From NCBI GenBank assembly GCA_023412755.1, contig JAEZCB010000142.1, forward strand, positions 1 through 17,700: DNA of 17,700 nt, in the 5' to 3' direction. Source of the DNA: Bacteroidota bacterium (GTDB lineage: Bacteria; Bacteroidota; Bacteroidia; Flavobacteriales_F; PHOS-HE28). The notes beneath the pieces were generated by a model. The model saw only the letters and a list, made by a program, of their open reading frames with translations. It was not told the DNA's origin and did not search any database. The stretch's first letter is position 1; each line of letters opens with the position of its first letter. Position numbers and translations under genes: made by a program. Below are positions 1 through 7,180 of this stretch, one piece after another.

Positions 1-565
1 GTGCAAGGATGCCGATCATGATGATCAAGGAGATACCGTTGCCCAGGCCGCGTTCTGTGATCCGTTCGCCGAGCCACATCACAAAGAGGGTGGATGCGGT
101 GAGTATCACAATGCTCGTGGTGAGCCAGAAGGTGCTATCCGGGCGTGCTTCCGGTTCGATGGTGGCCAGGATGTAGCTGGGCGCCTGGAAGACGCAGATG
201 ATGATGGTGAGGTATCGCGTCCACTGGTTGATCTTACGGCGGCCGCTCTCTTCACGTTGCATCTTCTGCACCGAGGGCACCGCGATGCCCATCAGCTGCA
301 TGATGATCGACGCCGAGATGTAGGGCATGATACCCAGGGCGAAGATCGATGCACGGGTAAAGGCACCACCGGTGAAGATGGCTAGGATCTCCACGATGCC
401 ACCACCGCCGGTCGCGTCAGAGGAAAGACGCGCACTGTCGACACCGGGTAACACGATGAAGCTCCCGATGCGGTACACCAGCAGCAGACCCAGCGTGATG
501 AGGATGCGGTTGCGCAGCTCCTCGATCCGCCAGATATTCTTGATCGTATCGATCAGGTTCTTCAT
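1..565 (-). CDS. secY: Protein translocase subunit SecY (5' part; rest lies beyond the window edge)
   Basis: SecY is the pore-forming subunit of the SecYEG inner-membrane channel, which moves unfolded proteins across or into the membrane. The visible 188 residues start MKNLIDTIKNIWRIEELRNR, the usual amphipathic N-terminus. A first membrane segment follows at about 22-40 and a Gly-rich plug region at about 42-72 (GGGGIVEILAIFTGGAF). The second membrane segment contains IMPYISASIIMQLM, and further hydrophobic segments lie near 118-135 and 145-165. The conserved GERITERGLGNGISLII stretch comes near the cut end. The ATG at 565 is 15 bases after the rplO stop, the standard position at the end of the spc cluster. 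The frame is open to position 1, so about 250 residues are missing. The family identity is very secure. Confidence 0.96.
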   Translation of the reverse strand, partial: MKNLIDTIKNIWRIEELRNRILITLGLLLVYRIGSFIVLPGVDSARLSSDATGGGGIVEILAIFTGGAFTRASIFALGIMPYISASIIMQLMGIAVPSVQKMQREESGRRKINQWTRYLTIIICVFQAPSYILATIEPEARPDSTFWLTTSIVILTASTLFVMWLGERITERGLGNGISLIIMIGILA

Positions 566-580
566 AGCCTATCGGTCAAC

Positions 581-1057
581 TCAGTTCTTCTCTTCCTTCG
601 CTACCACGGTCTCGATCACCTCGGCTTTTCCGCCTGCGTTCTCGATCGCTGTACGTGCGCTCGCGCTGAATGCGTGTGCCTTGATCTCGATGGCGCCTTT
701 GAGTTCGCCACGGCCCAGCACCTTCAGCTTGTCGTTCTTCGCGATCAATCCGTTGGTGTATAGCACCTCGGGGTCGATGGCCTTCAGTTTCTTGCTCTCC
801 GCAAGGGTCTGCAGGGTATCGAGGTTGATGCCCTTGTACTCCACGCGGGTGGGGTTGGTGAAGCCGAACTTCGGAACGCGGCGTACCAGTGGCATCTGGC
901 CACCTTCAAAGCCACGCTTGCGGCTGTTACCGGAACGGGATCCAGCACCTTTATGACCGCGGGTGGAAGTGCCTCCGCGTCCGCTACCCTGGCCACGGCC
1001 AATGCGCTTCTCCTTCTAGGTGGCTCCTTCGGCCGGTTTGAGTCTGCTCAGGTCCAT
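581..1057 (-). CDS. rplO: 50S ribosomal protein L15 (uL15), interrupted by an in-frame TAG at codon 14
   Basis: L15 binds 23S rRNA and is a late-assembly protein of the large subunit. From the ATG at 1057 the frame reads MDLSRLKPAEGAT, then TAG (1016-1018), then KEKRIGRGQGSGRGGTSTRG and on through GFEGGQMPLVRRVPKFGF to a TGA at 581. The gene would encode 158 positions, a normal length. Everything before and after the TAG matches the family without a gap. In E. coli L15 and Bacteroidota L15 the equivalent residue is lysine, so one A-to-T change (AAG to TAG) explains the lesion. A product starting at Met55 (895) would lack the basic Gly/Arg-rich N-terminal extension that enters rRNA. Sequencing error, a real mutation and readthrough are all possible. 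It sits between rpmD and secY, as expected. Confidence 0.9.
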
Positions 1058-1077
1058 CTTCTTTCGCTTCTAAATAT

Positions 1078-1257
1078 TCAGGCCTCTTGAACGGTGACCA
1101 GATGGTTCACCTTTTCCACCATGCCGCGGATCTGCGGCGTTCCTTCCACTTCGGCGCGCTTTCCAATACGACCCAAACCCAAGGCACGCAAGGTATCCTT
1201 CTGGCGTTTTGGGCACTTTATCTGGCTACGCGTCTGTGTGATGATCAGCTTGCTCAT
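1078..1257 (-). CDS. rpmD: 50S ribosomal protein L30 (uL30)
   Basis: This short gene encodes 59 residues and ends in TGA. The product begins MSKLIITQTRSQIKCPKRQK, continues with TLRALGLGRIGKRAEV, and ends IRGMVEKVNHLVTVQEA. That is the bacterial L30 pattern: a beta strand, the ALGLGxI turn, and the C-terminal GMVxxVxHLVxV strand. L30 is a small protein on the surface of the large subunit. The length matches the family (about 58-60). The gene lies 33 bases after rpsE and 20 bases before rplO, the standard spc-cluster order. Confidence 0.95.
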   Translation of the reverse strand: MSKLIITQTRSQIKCPKRQKDTLRALGLGRIGKRAEVEGTPQIRGMVEKVNHLVTVQEA

Positions 1258-1290
1258 GGTCTTCGCTCCGCAATATCGGAACGTTATTCT

Positions 1291-1809
1291 TTATCCGTTG
1301 AAAACCTTTTCGAGTTTCACTCCACGCTGGCGTGCTACCGCATTGGCATCGCGCATGCTTGTGAGCGCTTCGATGGTCGCCTTCACCACATTGTGCGGGT
1401 TGCTGCTGCCCTTGCTCTTGGCCAGGACATCGGTTATTCCAACGCTCTCCAACACAGCACGCATGGCACCGCCTGCGATAACACCCGTACCGTGTGCGGC
1501 GGGTTTCAGGAACACCTGGGCCCCGGCAAATTTGCCCTCCTGTGAATGCGGGATCGTTCCCTTCATCACAGGCACCTTCACCAGGTTCTTCTTCGCATCG
1601 TCAATGCCCTTGGCGATCGCCTCCTGCACTTCCTTGGCCTTGCCCAGGCCATGACCGACCACACCATTCTCATTGCCCACCACCACAATGGCGGCGAAGG
1701 TGAAGGTGCGGCCACCCTTGGTCACCTTGGTCACACGGTTCAACGCCACGAGCTTGTCTTTCAGCTCGAGATCGCTGCTCTTGACCTTTCTATTGTTCGT
1801 TTCAGACAT
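1291..1809 (-). CDS. rpsE: 30S ribosomal protein S5 (uS5)
   Basis: S5 lies near the mRNA entry site on the back of the small subunit and affects decoding accuracy. The 172-residue product has the N-terminal double-stranded-RNA-binding-like domain, with LVALNRVTKVTKGGRTFTF and VVVGNENGVVGHGLGKAKEV at about residues 20-60. The C-terminal domain contains AGAQVFLKPAAHGTGVIAGG and AVLESVGITDVLAKSKGSSN. Length and motifs are normal. The gene follows rplR by 13 bases and precedes rpmD, as in the spc cluster. The start at 1809 (MSETNNRKVK) gives the usual short acidic/polar leader. Confidence 0.97.
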   Translation of the reverse strand: MSETNNRKVKSSDLELKDKLVALNRVTKVTKGGRTFTFAAIVVVGNENGVVGHGLGKAKEVQEAIAKGIDDAKKNLVKVPVMKGTIPHSQEGKFAGAQVFLKPAAHGTGVIAGGAMRAVLESVGITDVLAKSKGSSNPHNVVKATIEALTSMRDANAVARQRGVKLEKVFNG

Positions 1810-1822
1810 TGGGCTGTGATGA

Positions 1823-2176
1823 TCAGAAGTTGAGGCCTGCTTCGCGGGCGGCTTCGGCCAGGGCTTTCACCCGGCCATGGTACAGGTAACCATTGCGATC
1901 GAAGACCACCGCGTCGATGCCGGCGGCCTTCGCCTTCTCGGCGATGGCCTGCCCAACCTTGCGGGCCTGGTCGATCTTGGGGACGCCATTGGCCTCCTTG
2001 TCCTTCAGGGACGAAGCGCTTACCAGCGTGCGGCCTGAAAGATCATCGATGATCTGGGCGTACATCCCGTTATTGCTGCGGTAGACCGAGAGACGGGGGC
2101 GCTCAGTGGTGCCGTGCACGCTCTTGCGTACCCGTTGCTTGATCTTGAGTCGGCGTGCGATCCTATCGAATGCCAT
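1823..2176 (-). CDS. rplR: 50S ribosomal protein L18 (uL18)
   Basis: L18 binds 5S rRNA together with L5 and helps attach it to the central protuberance. The 117 residues begin with a basic tail (MAFDRIARRLKIKQRVRKSV). Then come the family signatures GTTERPRLSVYRSNNGMYAQ, DDLSGRTLVSASS and the C-terminal VVFDRNGYLYHGRVKALAEA. Length is normal for the family. It lies 8 bases after rplF and 13 before rpsE. Confidence 0.97.
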   Translation of the reverse strand: MAFDRIARRLKIKQRVRKSVHGTTERPRLSVYRSNNGMYAQIIDDLSGRTLVSASSLKDKEANGVPKIDQARKVGQAIAEKAKAAGIDAVVFDRNGYLYHGRVKALAEAAREAGLNF

Positions 2177-2184
2177 GGCTGTTC

Positions 2185-2739
2185 TTATTTACCAGCTGCT
2201 TTACCGGCCTTGCGACGCACCACTTCACCAACGAAGCGTACACCCTTGCCTTTGTAAGGCTCCGGTTTGCGCAAGCTGCGCAGTTTGGCGGCCACCTGGC
2301 CGATGAGTTGTTTGTCCGCCGATTCCAAACGGATGATCGGGTTCTTACCTTTTTCCTGGGTGGCGGTCACCTTGATCTGGGGCGGAAGCTCCAGGGTAAC
2401 GGTGTGCGAGAAACCCAGGGAGAGTTGCAGTTGCTGGCCTTTGGCGGTGGCGCGGTAACCCACACCCACCAACTCCTGCTGGATCACGAAACCTTCGCTG
2501 ACGCCCTTCACCATGTTGGCAACGAGTGCGCGGTACAGGCCATGCTTGGCACGGTGGGGCTTCGCATCGCTGGGACGCTCCACGGTAAGGGTGCCATCCT
2601 GCTGTTTGAGGCTGATGGCGGGATCCACCGGCTGCTCCAAGGTGCCCTTGGGACCCTTCACGGTCACAAGGTTCTTGTCGCTGATGGTGATCTCCACCCC
2701 TTTGGGTACGGAGATCGGTGCTTTTCCTATGCGTGACAT
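2185..2739 (-). CDS. rplF: 50S ribosomal protein L6 (uL6)
   Basis: L6 binds 23S rRNA near the factor-binding site, next to the sarcin-ricin loop. The product is 184 residues long. It has two related domains: an N-terminal one starting MSRIGKAPISVPKGVEITI and a C-terminal one ending in the family signature KPEPYKGKGVRFVGEVVRRK at about 155-175. The last residues are a basic Ala/Lys tail (AGKAAGK). Length and motifs are typical. It is separated from rpsH by 12 bases. Confidence 0.97.
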   Translation of the reverse strand: MSRIGKAPISVPKGVEITISDKNLVTVKGPKGTLEQPVDPAISLKQQDGTLTVERPSDAKPHRAKHGLYRALVANMVKGVSEGFVIQQELVGVGYRATAKGQQLQLSLGFSHTVTLELPPQIKVTATQEKGKNPIIRLESADKQLIGQVAAKLRSLRKPEPYKGKGVRFVGEVVRRKAGKAAGK

Positions 2740-2751
2740 CTGTACTGGGTC

Positions 2752-3150
2752 TTAGCTCACGTAGCACAACACTTCACCACCCACGTTCAGCGCACGGGCC
2801 TCCTTGTCGGTGACCACACCCTTGCTGGTGGAGATGATGGCCACGCCAAGGCCGTTGAGCACGCGCGGGAGATCCTGCACGTGGGCGTACTTGCGCAGAC
2901 CGGGGGAGCTTATGCGGGTAAGTTCCTTGATCGCGTTCTGGCGCGTTTGTTCGTTGTATTTGAGGGCGATCTTGATGATGCCCTGCTTGCCGTCCTCTTC
3001 CGTCTTCCAGTTGAGGATGTAGCCCTTGTCGTAGAGTATCCGCGTGATGTCCTTCTTCAGGTTGCTGGCGGGCACCTCCACGACCTTTTTGCGTGCCTGG
3101 ATGGCGTTGCGCAAGCGGGTCAGGTAATCGGCTATTGGATCGGTGGTCAT
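2752..3150 (-). CDS. rpsH: 30S ribosomal protein S8 (uS8)
   Basis: S8 is a primary 16S rRNA-binding protein that organises the platform; in E. coli it also represses its own operon. The 132-residue product begins MTTDPIADYLTRLRNAIQAR, the family N-terminus. It carries the C-terminal RNA-binding signature LGVAIISTSKGVVTDKEARA at about 101-120 and ends GGEVLCYVS. Length is normal. I did not identify an S8 operator hairpin at rplE, so autoregulation is unproven here. Confidence 0.97.
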   Translation of the reverse strand: MTTDPIADYLTRLRNAIQARKKVVEVPASNLKKDITRILYDKGYILNWKTEEDGKQGIIKIALKYNEQTRQNAIKELTRISSPGLRKYAHVQDLPRVLNGLGVAIISTSKGVVTDKEARALNVGGEVLCYVS

Positions 3151-3164
3151 GGCTTGTCGCTTTA

Positions 3165-3434
3165 TTACCAGCTGCTCTTGGTGACACCGGGGATCTTGCC
3201 CTCCAGCGCCATGAGGCGGAATACGTTACGTGAGATGCCGAACAGGCGCATGTACCCTCGCGGGCGGCCTGTGAGCTGGCAGCGGTTATGCTTGCGCACG
3301 GAGCTACCGTTCACAGGGAGCTTCTGCAGCGCGTCCCAATCACCGGCAGCCTTCAGGGCCGCACGCTTGGCGGCGTACTTCTCCACCATCTTCGCGCGCT
3401 TGCGCTCGCGGGCTTTCATGGATTCCTTGGCCAT
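3165..3434 (-). CDS. rpsN: 30S ribosomal protein S14 (uS14), zinc-independent form
   Basis: S14 is a head protein of the small subunit. The 89 residues begin MAKESMKARERKRAKMVEKY and end with the signature RCQLTGRPRGYMRLFGISRN followed by VFRLMALEGKIPGVTKSSW. This is the long version with no CxxC zinc pairs; only one cysteine (in RCQLTGR) is present. The zinc-binding version is about 61 residues. It lies 18 bases after rplE and 14 before rpsH. Confidence 0.97.
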   Translation of the reverse strand: MAKESMKARERKRAKMVEKYAAKRAALKAAGDWDALQKLPVNGSSVRKHNRCQLTGRPRGYMRLFGISRNVFRLMALEGKIPGVTKSSW

Positions 3435-3452
3435 CTTCTTCTTCTCTTGTCG

Positions 3453-4007
3453 TTATTTCTTGTCGGCGAATGGGAAACCCATCTCGCGCAGCAGCGCCTT
3501 GGCTTCCTCATCTGTCTTGGCAGTGGTGACGAAAGTGATGTCCATGCCCTGGATCTTGCTCACCTTGTCGATATCGATCTCCGGGAAGATGATCTGCTCC
3601 TTAACACCCATGGTGAAGTTGCCCCTGCCATCGAATCCGCTGACCTTCACACCGCGGAAATCGCGGGTACGGGGCAGGGAAACGGAGATCAACCGGTCAA
3701 GGAATTCGAACATGCGATCGCCACGGAGGGTGACACGGGCCCCGATAGGCATGCCCTTGCGCAACTTGAAGTTGCTGATGTCCTTCTTTGACACCGTGGG
3801 CACGGCCTTCTGACCAGCGATCTGGCTCATCTCGGTAACGGCCGTCTCCACGATCTTCTTGTCGGCCACCGCGCTTCCAAGGCCCTGATTGAGGCTGATC
3901 TTGATGAAACGGGGAACCTGCATGGGGCTCTTGTACCCGAACTCCTTCATGAGCTTGGGAGCCACTTCTTCCTGGTATTTGGCACGAAGCCTTGGTACGT
4001 AGCTCAT
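3453..4007 (-). CDS. rplE: 50S ribosomal protein L5 (uL5)
   Basis: L5 binds 5S rRNA and contacts the P-site tRNA and the small subunit through a central-protuberance bridge. The 184-residue product begins MSYVPRLRAKYQEEVAPKLM. It has the family signature QVPRFIKISLNQGLGSAVAD at about 33-52, the segment ISNFKLRKGMPIGARVTLRG, and near the end FVTTAKTDEEAKALLREMGF. The ATG overlaps the rplX stop as ATGA (4004-4007), which suggests translational coupling. Length is normal. Confidence 0.97.
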   Translation of the reverse strand: MSYVPRLRAKYQEEVAPKLMKEFGYKSPMQVPRFIKISLNQGLGSAVADKKIVETAVTEMSQIAGQKAVPTVSKKDISNFKLRKGMPIGARVTLRGDRMFEFLDRLISVSLPRTRDFRGVKVSGFDGRGNFTMGVKEQIIFPEIDIDKVSKIQGMDITFVTTAKTDEEAKALLREMGFPFADKK

Positions 4008-4330
4008 GACTTGATCACCTCACCGGTGCGTTTGCTGGTGCGAACGATGTTTCCATCCTTGTCGAGCTTGCGGCCCACGCGCGTGGGTTCGCCGCTCTTG
4101 GGATCGATCAACATCAGGTTGCTGATGTGGATCGGGCCCTCCTTCTCAATGATGCCACCCTGCGGCTTGGCGGTGGTGGGCTTGCTGTGCTTCTTGTTGA
4201 TGTTGAGCCCTTCCACAAAGGCCACCATCCGATCGCGGTCCACCTCCAGAACGCGGCCCTTCTTGGACCGGTCCACACCGGAGAGCACCTGGACCATGTC
4301 CCCCTTTTTGATGTGCGTCTTCTTCTGCAT
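4004..4330 (-). CDS. rplX: 50S ribosomal protein L24 (uL24)
   Basis: L24 is an assembly-initiator protein near the exit of the peptide tunnel. The 108 residues start MQKKTHIKKGDMVQVLSGVD. The KOW motif spans about 8-35 (KGDMVQVLSGVDRSKKGRVL), followed by GLNINKKHSKPT and the C-terminal LMLIDPKSGEPTRVGRK. Its TGA overlaps the rplE start codon. It lies 12 bases after rplN. Confidence 0.97.
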   Translation of the reverse strand: MQKKTHIKKGDMVQVLSGVDRSKKGRVLEVDRDRMVAFVEGLNINKKHSKPTTAKPQGGIIEKEGPIHISNLMLIDPKSGEPTRVGRKLDKDGNIVRTSKRTGEVIKS

Positions 4331-4342
4331 CGTCGTATTGGT

Positions 4343-4711
4343 TCAGAGCACCTCGGGTGCGAGGGAGATGATCTTCATGAACTTCTTTTCGCGCAGTTCC
4401 TTGGCAACAGGGCCGAAGATGCGGGTGCCTTTCATTTCACCGGCAGCGTCGAGCAGCACCACGGCGTTGTCGTCGAAGCGGATGTAGCTGCCGTCCTTGC
4501 GGCGGGTCTCCTTCTTCGTGCGTACCACCACGGCCTTGTGCACGGTGCCTTTCTTGGCGCTGCCATTGGGCATGGCATCCTTGATGCTCACCACGATGGT
4601 GTCACCGATGCGGGCATACCTGCGGGCGGTGCCGCCCAGCACCCGGATGCAAAGCACCTCCTTGGCGCCACTGTTATCGGCCACGTTCAGCCGGGATTCC
4701 TGTTGGATCAT
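4343..4711 (-). CDS. rplN: 50S ribosomal protein L14 (uL14)
   Basis: L14 lies at the subunit interface, where it forms a bridge to 16S rRNA and is the binding site of the silencing factor RsfS. The product is 122 residues, the usual length. It starts MIQQESRLNVADNSGAKEVL and contains GDTIVVSIKDAMPNGSAKKG and the signature YIRFDDNAVVLLDAAGEMKG. It ends with TRIFGPVAKELREKKFMKII followed by SLAPEVL. Conservation is high throughout. Confidence 0.98.
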   Translation of the reverse strand: MIQQESRLNVADNSGAKEVLCIRVLGGTARRYARIGDTIVVSIKDAMPNGSAKKGTVHKAVVVRTKKETRRKDGSYIRFDDNAVVLLDAAGEMKGTRIFGPVAKELREKKFMKIISLAPEVL

Positions 4712-4725
4712 CGCTCAGTGCGTTA

Positions 4726-4980
4726 TTACTTGGCCCGTTCAACAACTTCCACCAACCGCCAGCGCTTCTGCTTGCTCATGGGGCGGGTCTCCATGATGCG
4801 TACGGTATCACCGATGTGCGCTTCATCCTTCTCGTCGTGCGCCATGAATTTGCTCGACAGCTTCACGAACTTCCTATACTTGGGGTGCATCACCCGGCGC
4901 TCCACCATGACAACGACGCTCTTGTTCATCTTGTCGCTGGTGACGATGCCTACCCGCTCCTTCCTGAGATTGCGTTCCAT
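4726..4980 (-). CDS. rpsQ: 30S ribosomal protein S17 (uS17)
   Basis: S17 is a primary 16S rRNA-binding protein with an OB fold. The 84 residues start MERNLRKERVGIVTSDKMNK, followed by SVVVMVERRVMHPKYRKFVK. The C-terminal signature is GDTVRIMETRPMSKQKRWRL. Length is normal. It lies between rpmC (9 bases upstream) and rplN. Confidence 0.97.
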   Translation of the reverse strand: MERNLRKERVGIVTSDKMNKSVVVMVERRVMHPKYRKFVKLSSKFMAHDEKDEAHIGDTVRIMETRPMSKQKRWRLVEVVERAK

Positions 4981-4989
4981 GACGGTCGC

Positions 4990-5208
4990 TTATTTGCTTT
5001 GATCGTTGAGTTCGCGCTTGCGGAGTTCCGTGAGGATGCGCGCCACGTCCTTGCGCTTGCTGCGCAGCTGCATCGGGTTCTCCACGGGGCTCACCGTGTG
5101 GTTGAAACGAAGCTTGGTGAGCGCACTACGCTCATCCTGCAGCTTGTCCTGCAACTCCTGTTGGGTGAGGTCCTTCAATTCAAGTCCTTTCTTCTTCATG
5201 GCGCTCAT
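4990..5208 (-). CDS. rpmC: 50S ribosomal protein L29 (uL29)
   Basis: L29 is a small helical-hairpin protein at the tunnel exit, near the docking site of trigger factor and SRP. The 72-residue product contains LTQQELQDKLQDERSALTKL and the signature ENPMQLRSKRKDVARILTEL. The ATG at 5208 is one base after the rplP stop. An in-frame ATG three codons later (MKKKGLELKDL) would match shorter homologues, so the first three residues are uncertain. Confidence 0.96.
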   Translation of the reverse strand: MSAMKKKGLELKDLTQQELQDKLQDERSALTKLRFNHTVSPVENPMQLRSKRKDVARILTELRKRELNDQSK

Positions 5209-5209
5209 C

Positions 5210-5632
5210 TTATTGGCCGTCGTAATCCTCGCGTACTACGAACTTGGTCTTGATCGGAAGTTTCTGGGCGGCCAAGCGCAAAGCCTCCTGGGCGGTTGCG
5301 GTGGGCACACCATCCACCTCGAAGATGATGCGGCCGGCATGTACCACGGCCACCCAGTGGTCGAGTGAACCCTTGCCTTTACCCATGCGCACCTCTGCGG
5401 GTTTGCTGGTCACTGGCTTATCCGGGAACACCTTGATCCACACCTGGCCTTCACGCTTCATGTAGCGGGTAAGTGCCACACGGGCCGCTTCGATCTGGCG
5501 GCTTGTTAGCCACACGCTGTCCATGGCCTTGAGACCGAATGACCCGAGGGCCACACGATGACCGCGTTGGGCCTCGCCCTTCATGCGGCCCTTGTGCATA
5601 TTGCGACGTCTGCTACGCTTGGGTTGCAACAT
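5210..5632 (-). CDS. rplP: 50S ribosomal protein L16 (uL16)
   Basis: L16 helps position tRNA in the A site and is added late in large-subunit assembly. The 140 residues begin MLQPKRSRRRNMHKGRMKGE. They carry the family signatures VWIKVFPDKPVTSKPAEVRM (about 64-83) and GKGKGSLDHWVAVVHAGRII, and end AAQKLPIKTKFVVREDYDGQ. Length is normal. It follows rpsC by only 5 bases. Confidence 0.97.
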   Translation of the reverse strand: MLQPKRSRRRNMHKGRMKGEAQRGHRVALGSFGLKAMDSVWLTSRQIEAARVALTRYMKREGQVWIKVFPDKPVTSKPAEVRMGKGKGSLDHWVAVVHAGRIIFEVDGVPTATAQEALRLAAQKLPIKTKFVVREDYDGQ

Positions 5633-5637
5633 GGCTC

Positions 5638-6474
5638 TTAGTTGTTAGGGCGGTTTCCACCGCGGTTACCTCCTCCACGACGATCTCCTCCGCGACGATC
5701 ACCACGGTCGCCACCGGGACCACGACGGTCACCACTTGGGCCGCGACGGTCACCACCACGGCGATCACCGCGATCATTTCCTCCCATGCGAGCTCCACCA
5801 CCACCGGTCTGGCCCTTGGCCTGGCCCACATTCGGACTCAGGTCCCGCTTGCCATACACCTCTCCACGCATGATCCAGCACTTCACCCCGATGCGTCCCA
5901 TCTTGGTGTGCGCTTCGGTGATGGCAAAATCGATATCCGCACGCAGGGTGTGAAGTGGCACACGGCCCTCGCGGTAACTCTCTGTACGGGCGATCTCCGC
6001 TCCATTCAAACGGCCACTCACGGTGAGCTTGATGCCCTCAGCGCCCATACGCATGCTGCTGGCTACGGCCATCTTCATGGCACGGCGGAAGCTGATGCGG
6101 CCTTCAAGCTGGCGTGCGATGCTGTCGGCCACCAAACGGGCATCCAGTTCGGGGCGCTTGATCTCGAAGATGTTGATCTGCACATCCTTACCGGTGAGTT
6201 TCTTAAGCTCCTCGCGCAGCTTATCCACCTCGGTACCACCTTTTCCGATGATCACACCCGGACGGGCGGTGTTGATGGTCACGGTCACGAGCTTCAGGGT
6301 GCGTTCGATGACGATCTTGGAGACGCTCGCCTTCTTCAAGCGGGTCATGAGGTATTGGCGGATATGCTCGTCCTCCACCAGCTTGTCGGTGTAATTGTTA
6401 CCGCCGTACCAGTTGCTGTCCCAGCCTTTGATGTATCCCAGGCGGGTGCCGATCGGATGTGCTTTCTGTCCCAT
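5638..6474 (-). CDS. rpsC: 30S ribosomal protein S3 (uS3) with a long Gly/Arg/Asp-rich C-terminal tail
   Basis: S3 lines the mRNA entry channel and contributes to the ribosome's helicase activity. Residues 1-220 are a normal S3. The start is MGQKAHPIGTRLGYIKGWDS. A KH domain contains RPGVIIGKGGTEVDKL (71-86), and the C-terminal domain contains TVSGRLNGAEIARTESYREG and ends near GEVYGKRDLSPNVGQAKGQ. From about residue 222 to 278 the protein consists almost only of Gly, Arg, Asp, Asn and Pro, with repeats of DRRGG and DRRGP. It is nearly free of hydrophobic residues and so predicted to be disordered. E. coli S3 is 233 residues, so most of this tail is extra. Family identity is certain; the tail's role is unknown. 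Confidence 0.97.
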   Translation of the reverse strand: MGQKAHPIGTRLGYIKGWDSNWYGGNNYTDKLVEDEHIRQYLMTRLKKASVSKIVIERTLKLVTVTINTARPGVIIGKGGTEVDKLREELKKLTGKDVQINIFEIKRPELDARLVADSIARQLEGRISFRRAMKMAVASSMRMGAEGIKLTVSGRLNGAEIARTESYREGRVPLHTLRADIDFAITEAHTKMGRIGVKCWIMRGEVYGKRDLSPNVGQAKGQTGGGGARMGGNDRGDRRGGDRRGPSGDRRGPGGDRGDRRGGDRRGGGNRGGNRPNN

Positions 6475-6492
6475 TGTCGTTTCTTCTCGGCC

Positions 6493-6888
6493 TTAGTTGG
6501 CGGTATCTACGATGAGGCTTACGTGGTTGCTGCGCTTTTTCATGCGGTAGGCACGACCTTGTGGTGCGGGAAGCATGCGCTTCAAGCCCCGGGCCTCGTT
6601 CACCTGCACGCTCTTTACCACCAGACCAGCCTCATCGGCCTTCTGGCCTTCATTCTTGGCCTGCCAGTTCGCTATGGCGCTCAAAAGAAGCTTCTCCATA
6701 TCGCGGCTGCTGTGGCGTGTGCTGAAGCGAAGGATACCCAACGCTTTGTCCACTTCCTGACCACGGATCAGGTCTGCCACCTGCCGCATCCGGCGGGGCG
6801 ATGTCGGTACGTTGCGCAAGTGTGCCACAGCAACAGCCTTCATGGCTTCCTTGCGCTTGTCCGCTGTTATTTTCTTACGAGCTCCCAT
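6493..6888 (-). CDS. rplV: 50S ribosomal protein L22 (uL22)
   Basis: L22 lines the nascent-peptide tunnel with its extended beta hairpin; changes there can alter macrolide response. The 131 residues contain the N-terminal LRNVPTSPRRMRQVADLIRG (about 24-43) and the hairpin and C-terminal signature MLPAPQGRAYRMKKRSNHVS (about 105-124). No deletion or insertion in the hairpin was obvious. It lies between rpsS and rpsC, with 8 and 18 bases of spacing. Confidence 0.97.
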   Translation of the reverse strand: MGARKKITADKRKEAMKAVAVAHLRNVPTSPRRMRQVADLIRGQEVDKALGILRFSTRHSSRDMEKLLLSAIANWQAKNEGQKADEAGLVVKSVQVNEARGLKRMLPAPQGRAYRMKKRSNHVSLIVDTAN

Positions 6889-6896
6889 CGTGGTCC

Positions 6897-7166
6897 TTAG
6901 TTCTTCTTGTTACCGGAGTGGCCGCGGTAGGTACGGGTCGGAGCGAACTCCCCCAGTTTATGACCTACCATGTTCTCGGTGACATACACCGGGATGAACT
7001 TGTTTCCATTGTGTACAGCGATCGTCAAACCCACGAAATCGGGGGTGATCGTCGAGGAGCGCGACCAGGTCTTGATCACGTTCTTCTTGCCCGCTGACTG
7101 GGCATCCAGTACGCGCTTCTGAAGCTTGTAATGGATGAACGGGGGTTTCTTGAGTGAACGGCTCAT
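6897..7166 (-). CDS. rpsS: 30S ribosomal protein S19 (uS19)
   Basis: S19 lies in the small-subunit head and forms a bridge to L5. The 89-residue product begins MSRSLKKPPFIHYKLQKRVL. It contains TWSRSSTITPDFVGLTIAVH and the signature VTENMVGHKLGEFAPTRTYR, and ends GHSGNKKN. Length is typical. Gene order rplB-rpsS-rplV is the normal S10-cluster order. Confidence 0.98.
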   Translation of the reverse strand: MSRSLKKPPFIHYKLQKRVLDAQSAGKKNVIKTWSRSSTITPDFVGLTIAVHNGNKFIPVYVTENMVGHKLGEFAPTRTYRGHSGNKKN

Positions 7167-7180
7167 GATCTATCGAGGTC

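Noticed and set aside
3165..3434. S14 lacks zinc-binding cysteines.
   Set aside because: The 89-residue zinc-independent form is a normal, widespread variant.
5539..6900. A 453-codon plus-strand open frame, rich in Thr, Ala and Val.
   Set aside because: It is antisense to rplP, rpsC and rplV. Its Thr-rich part is the complement of the repetitive S3 tail, and it has no recognisable domain.
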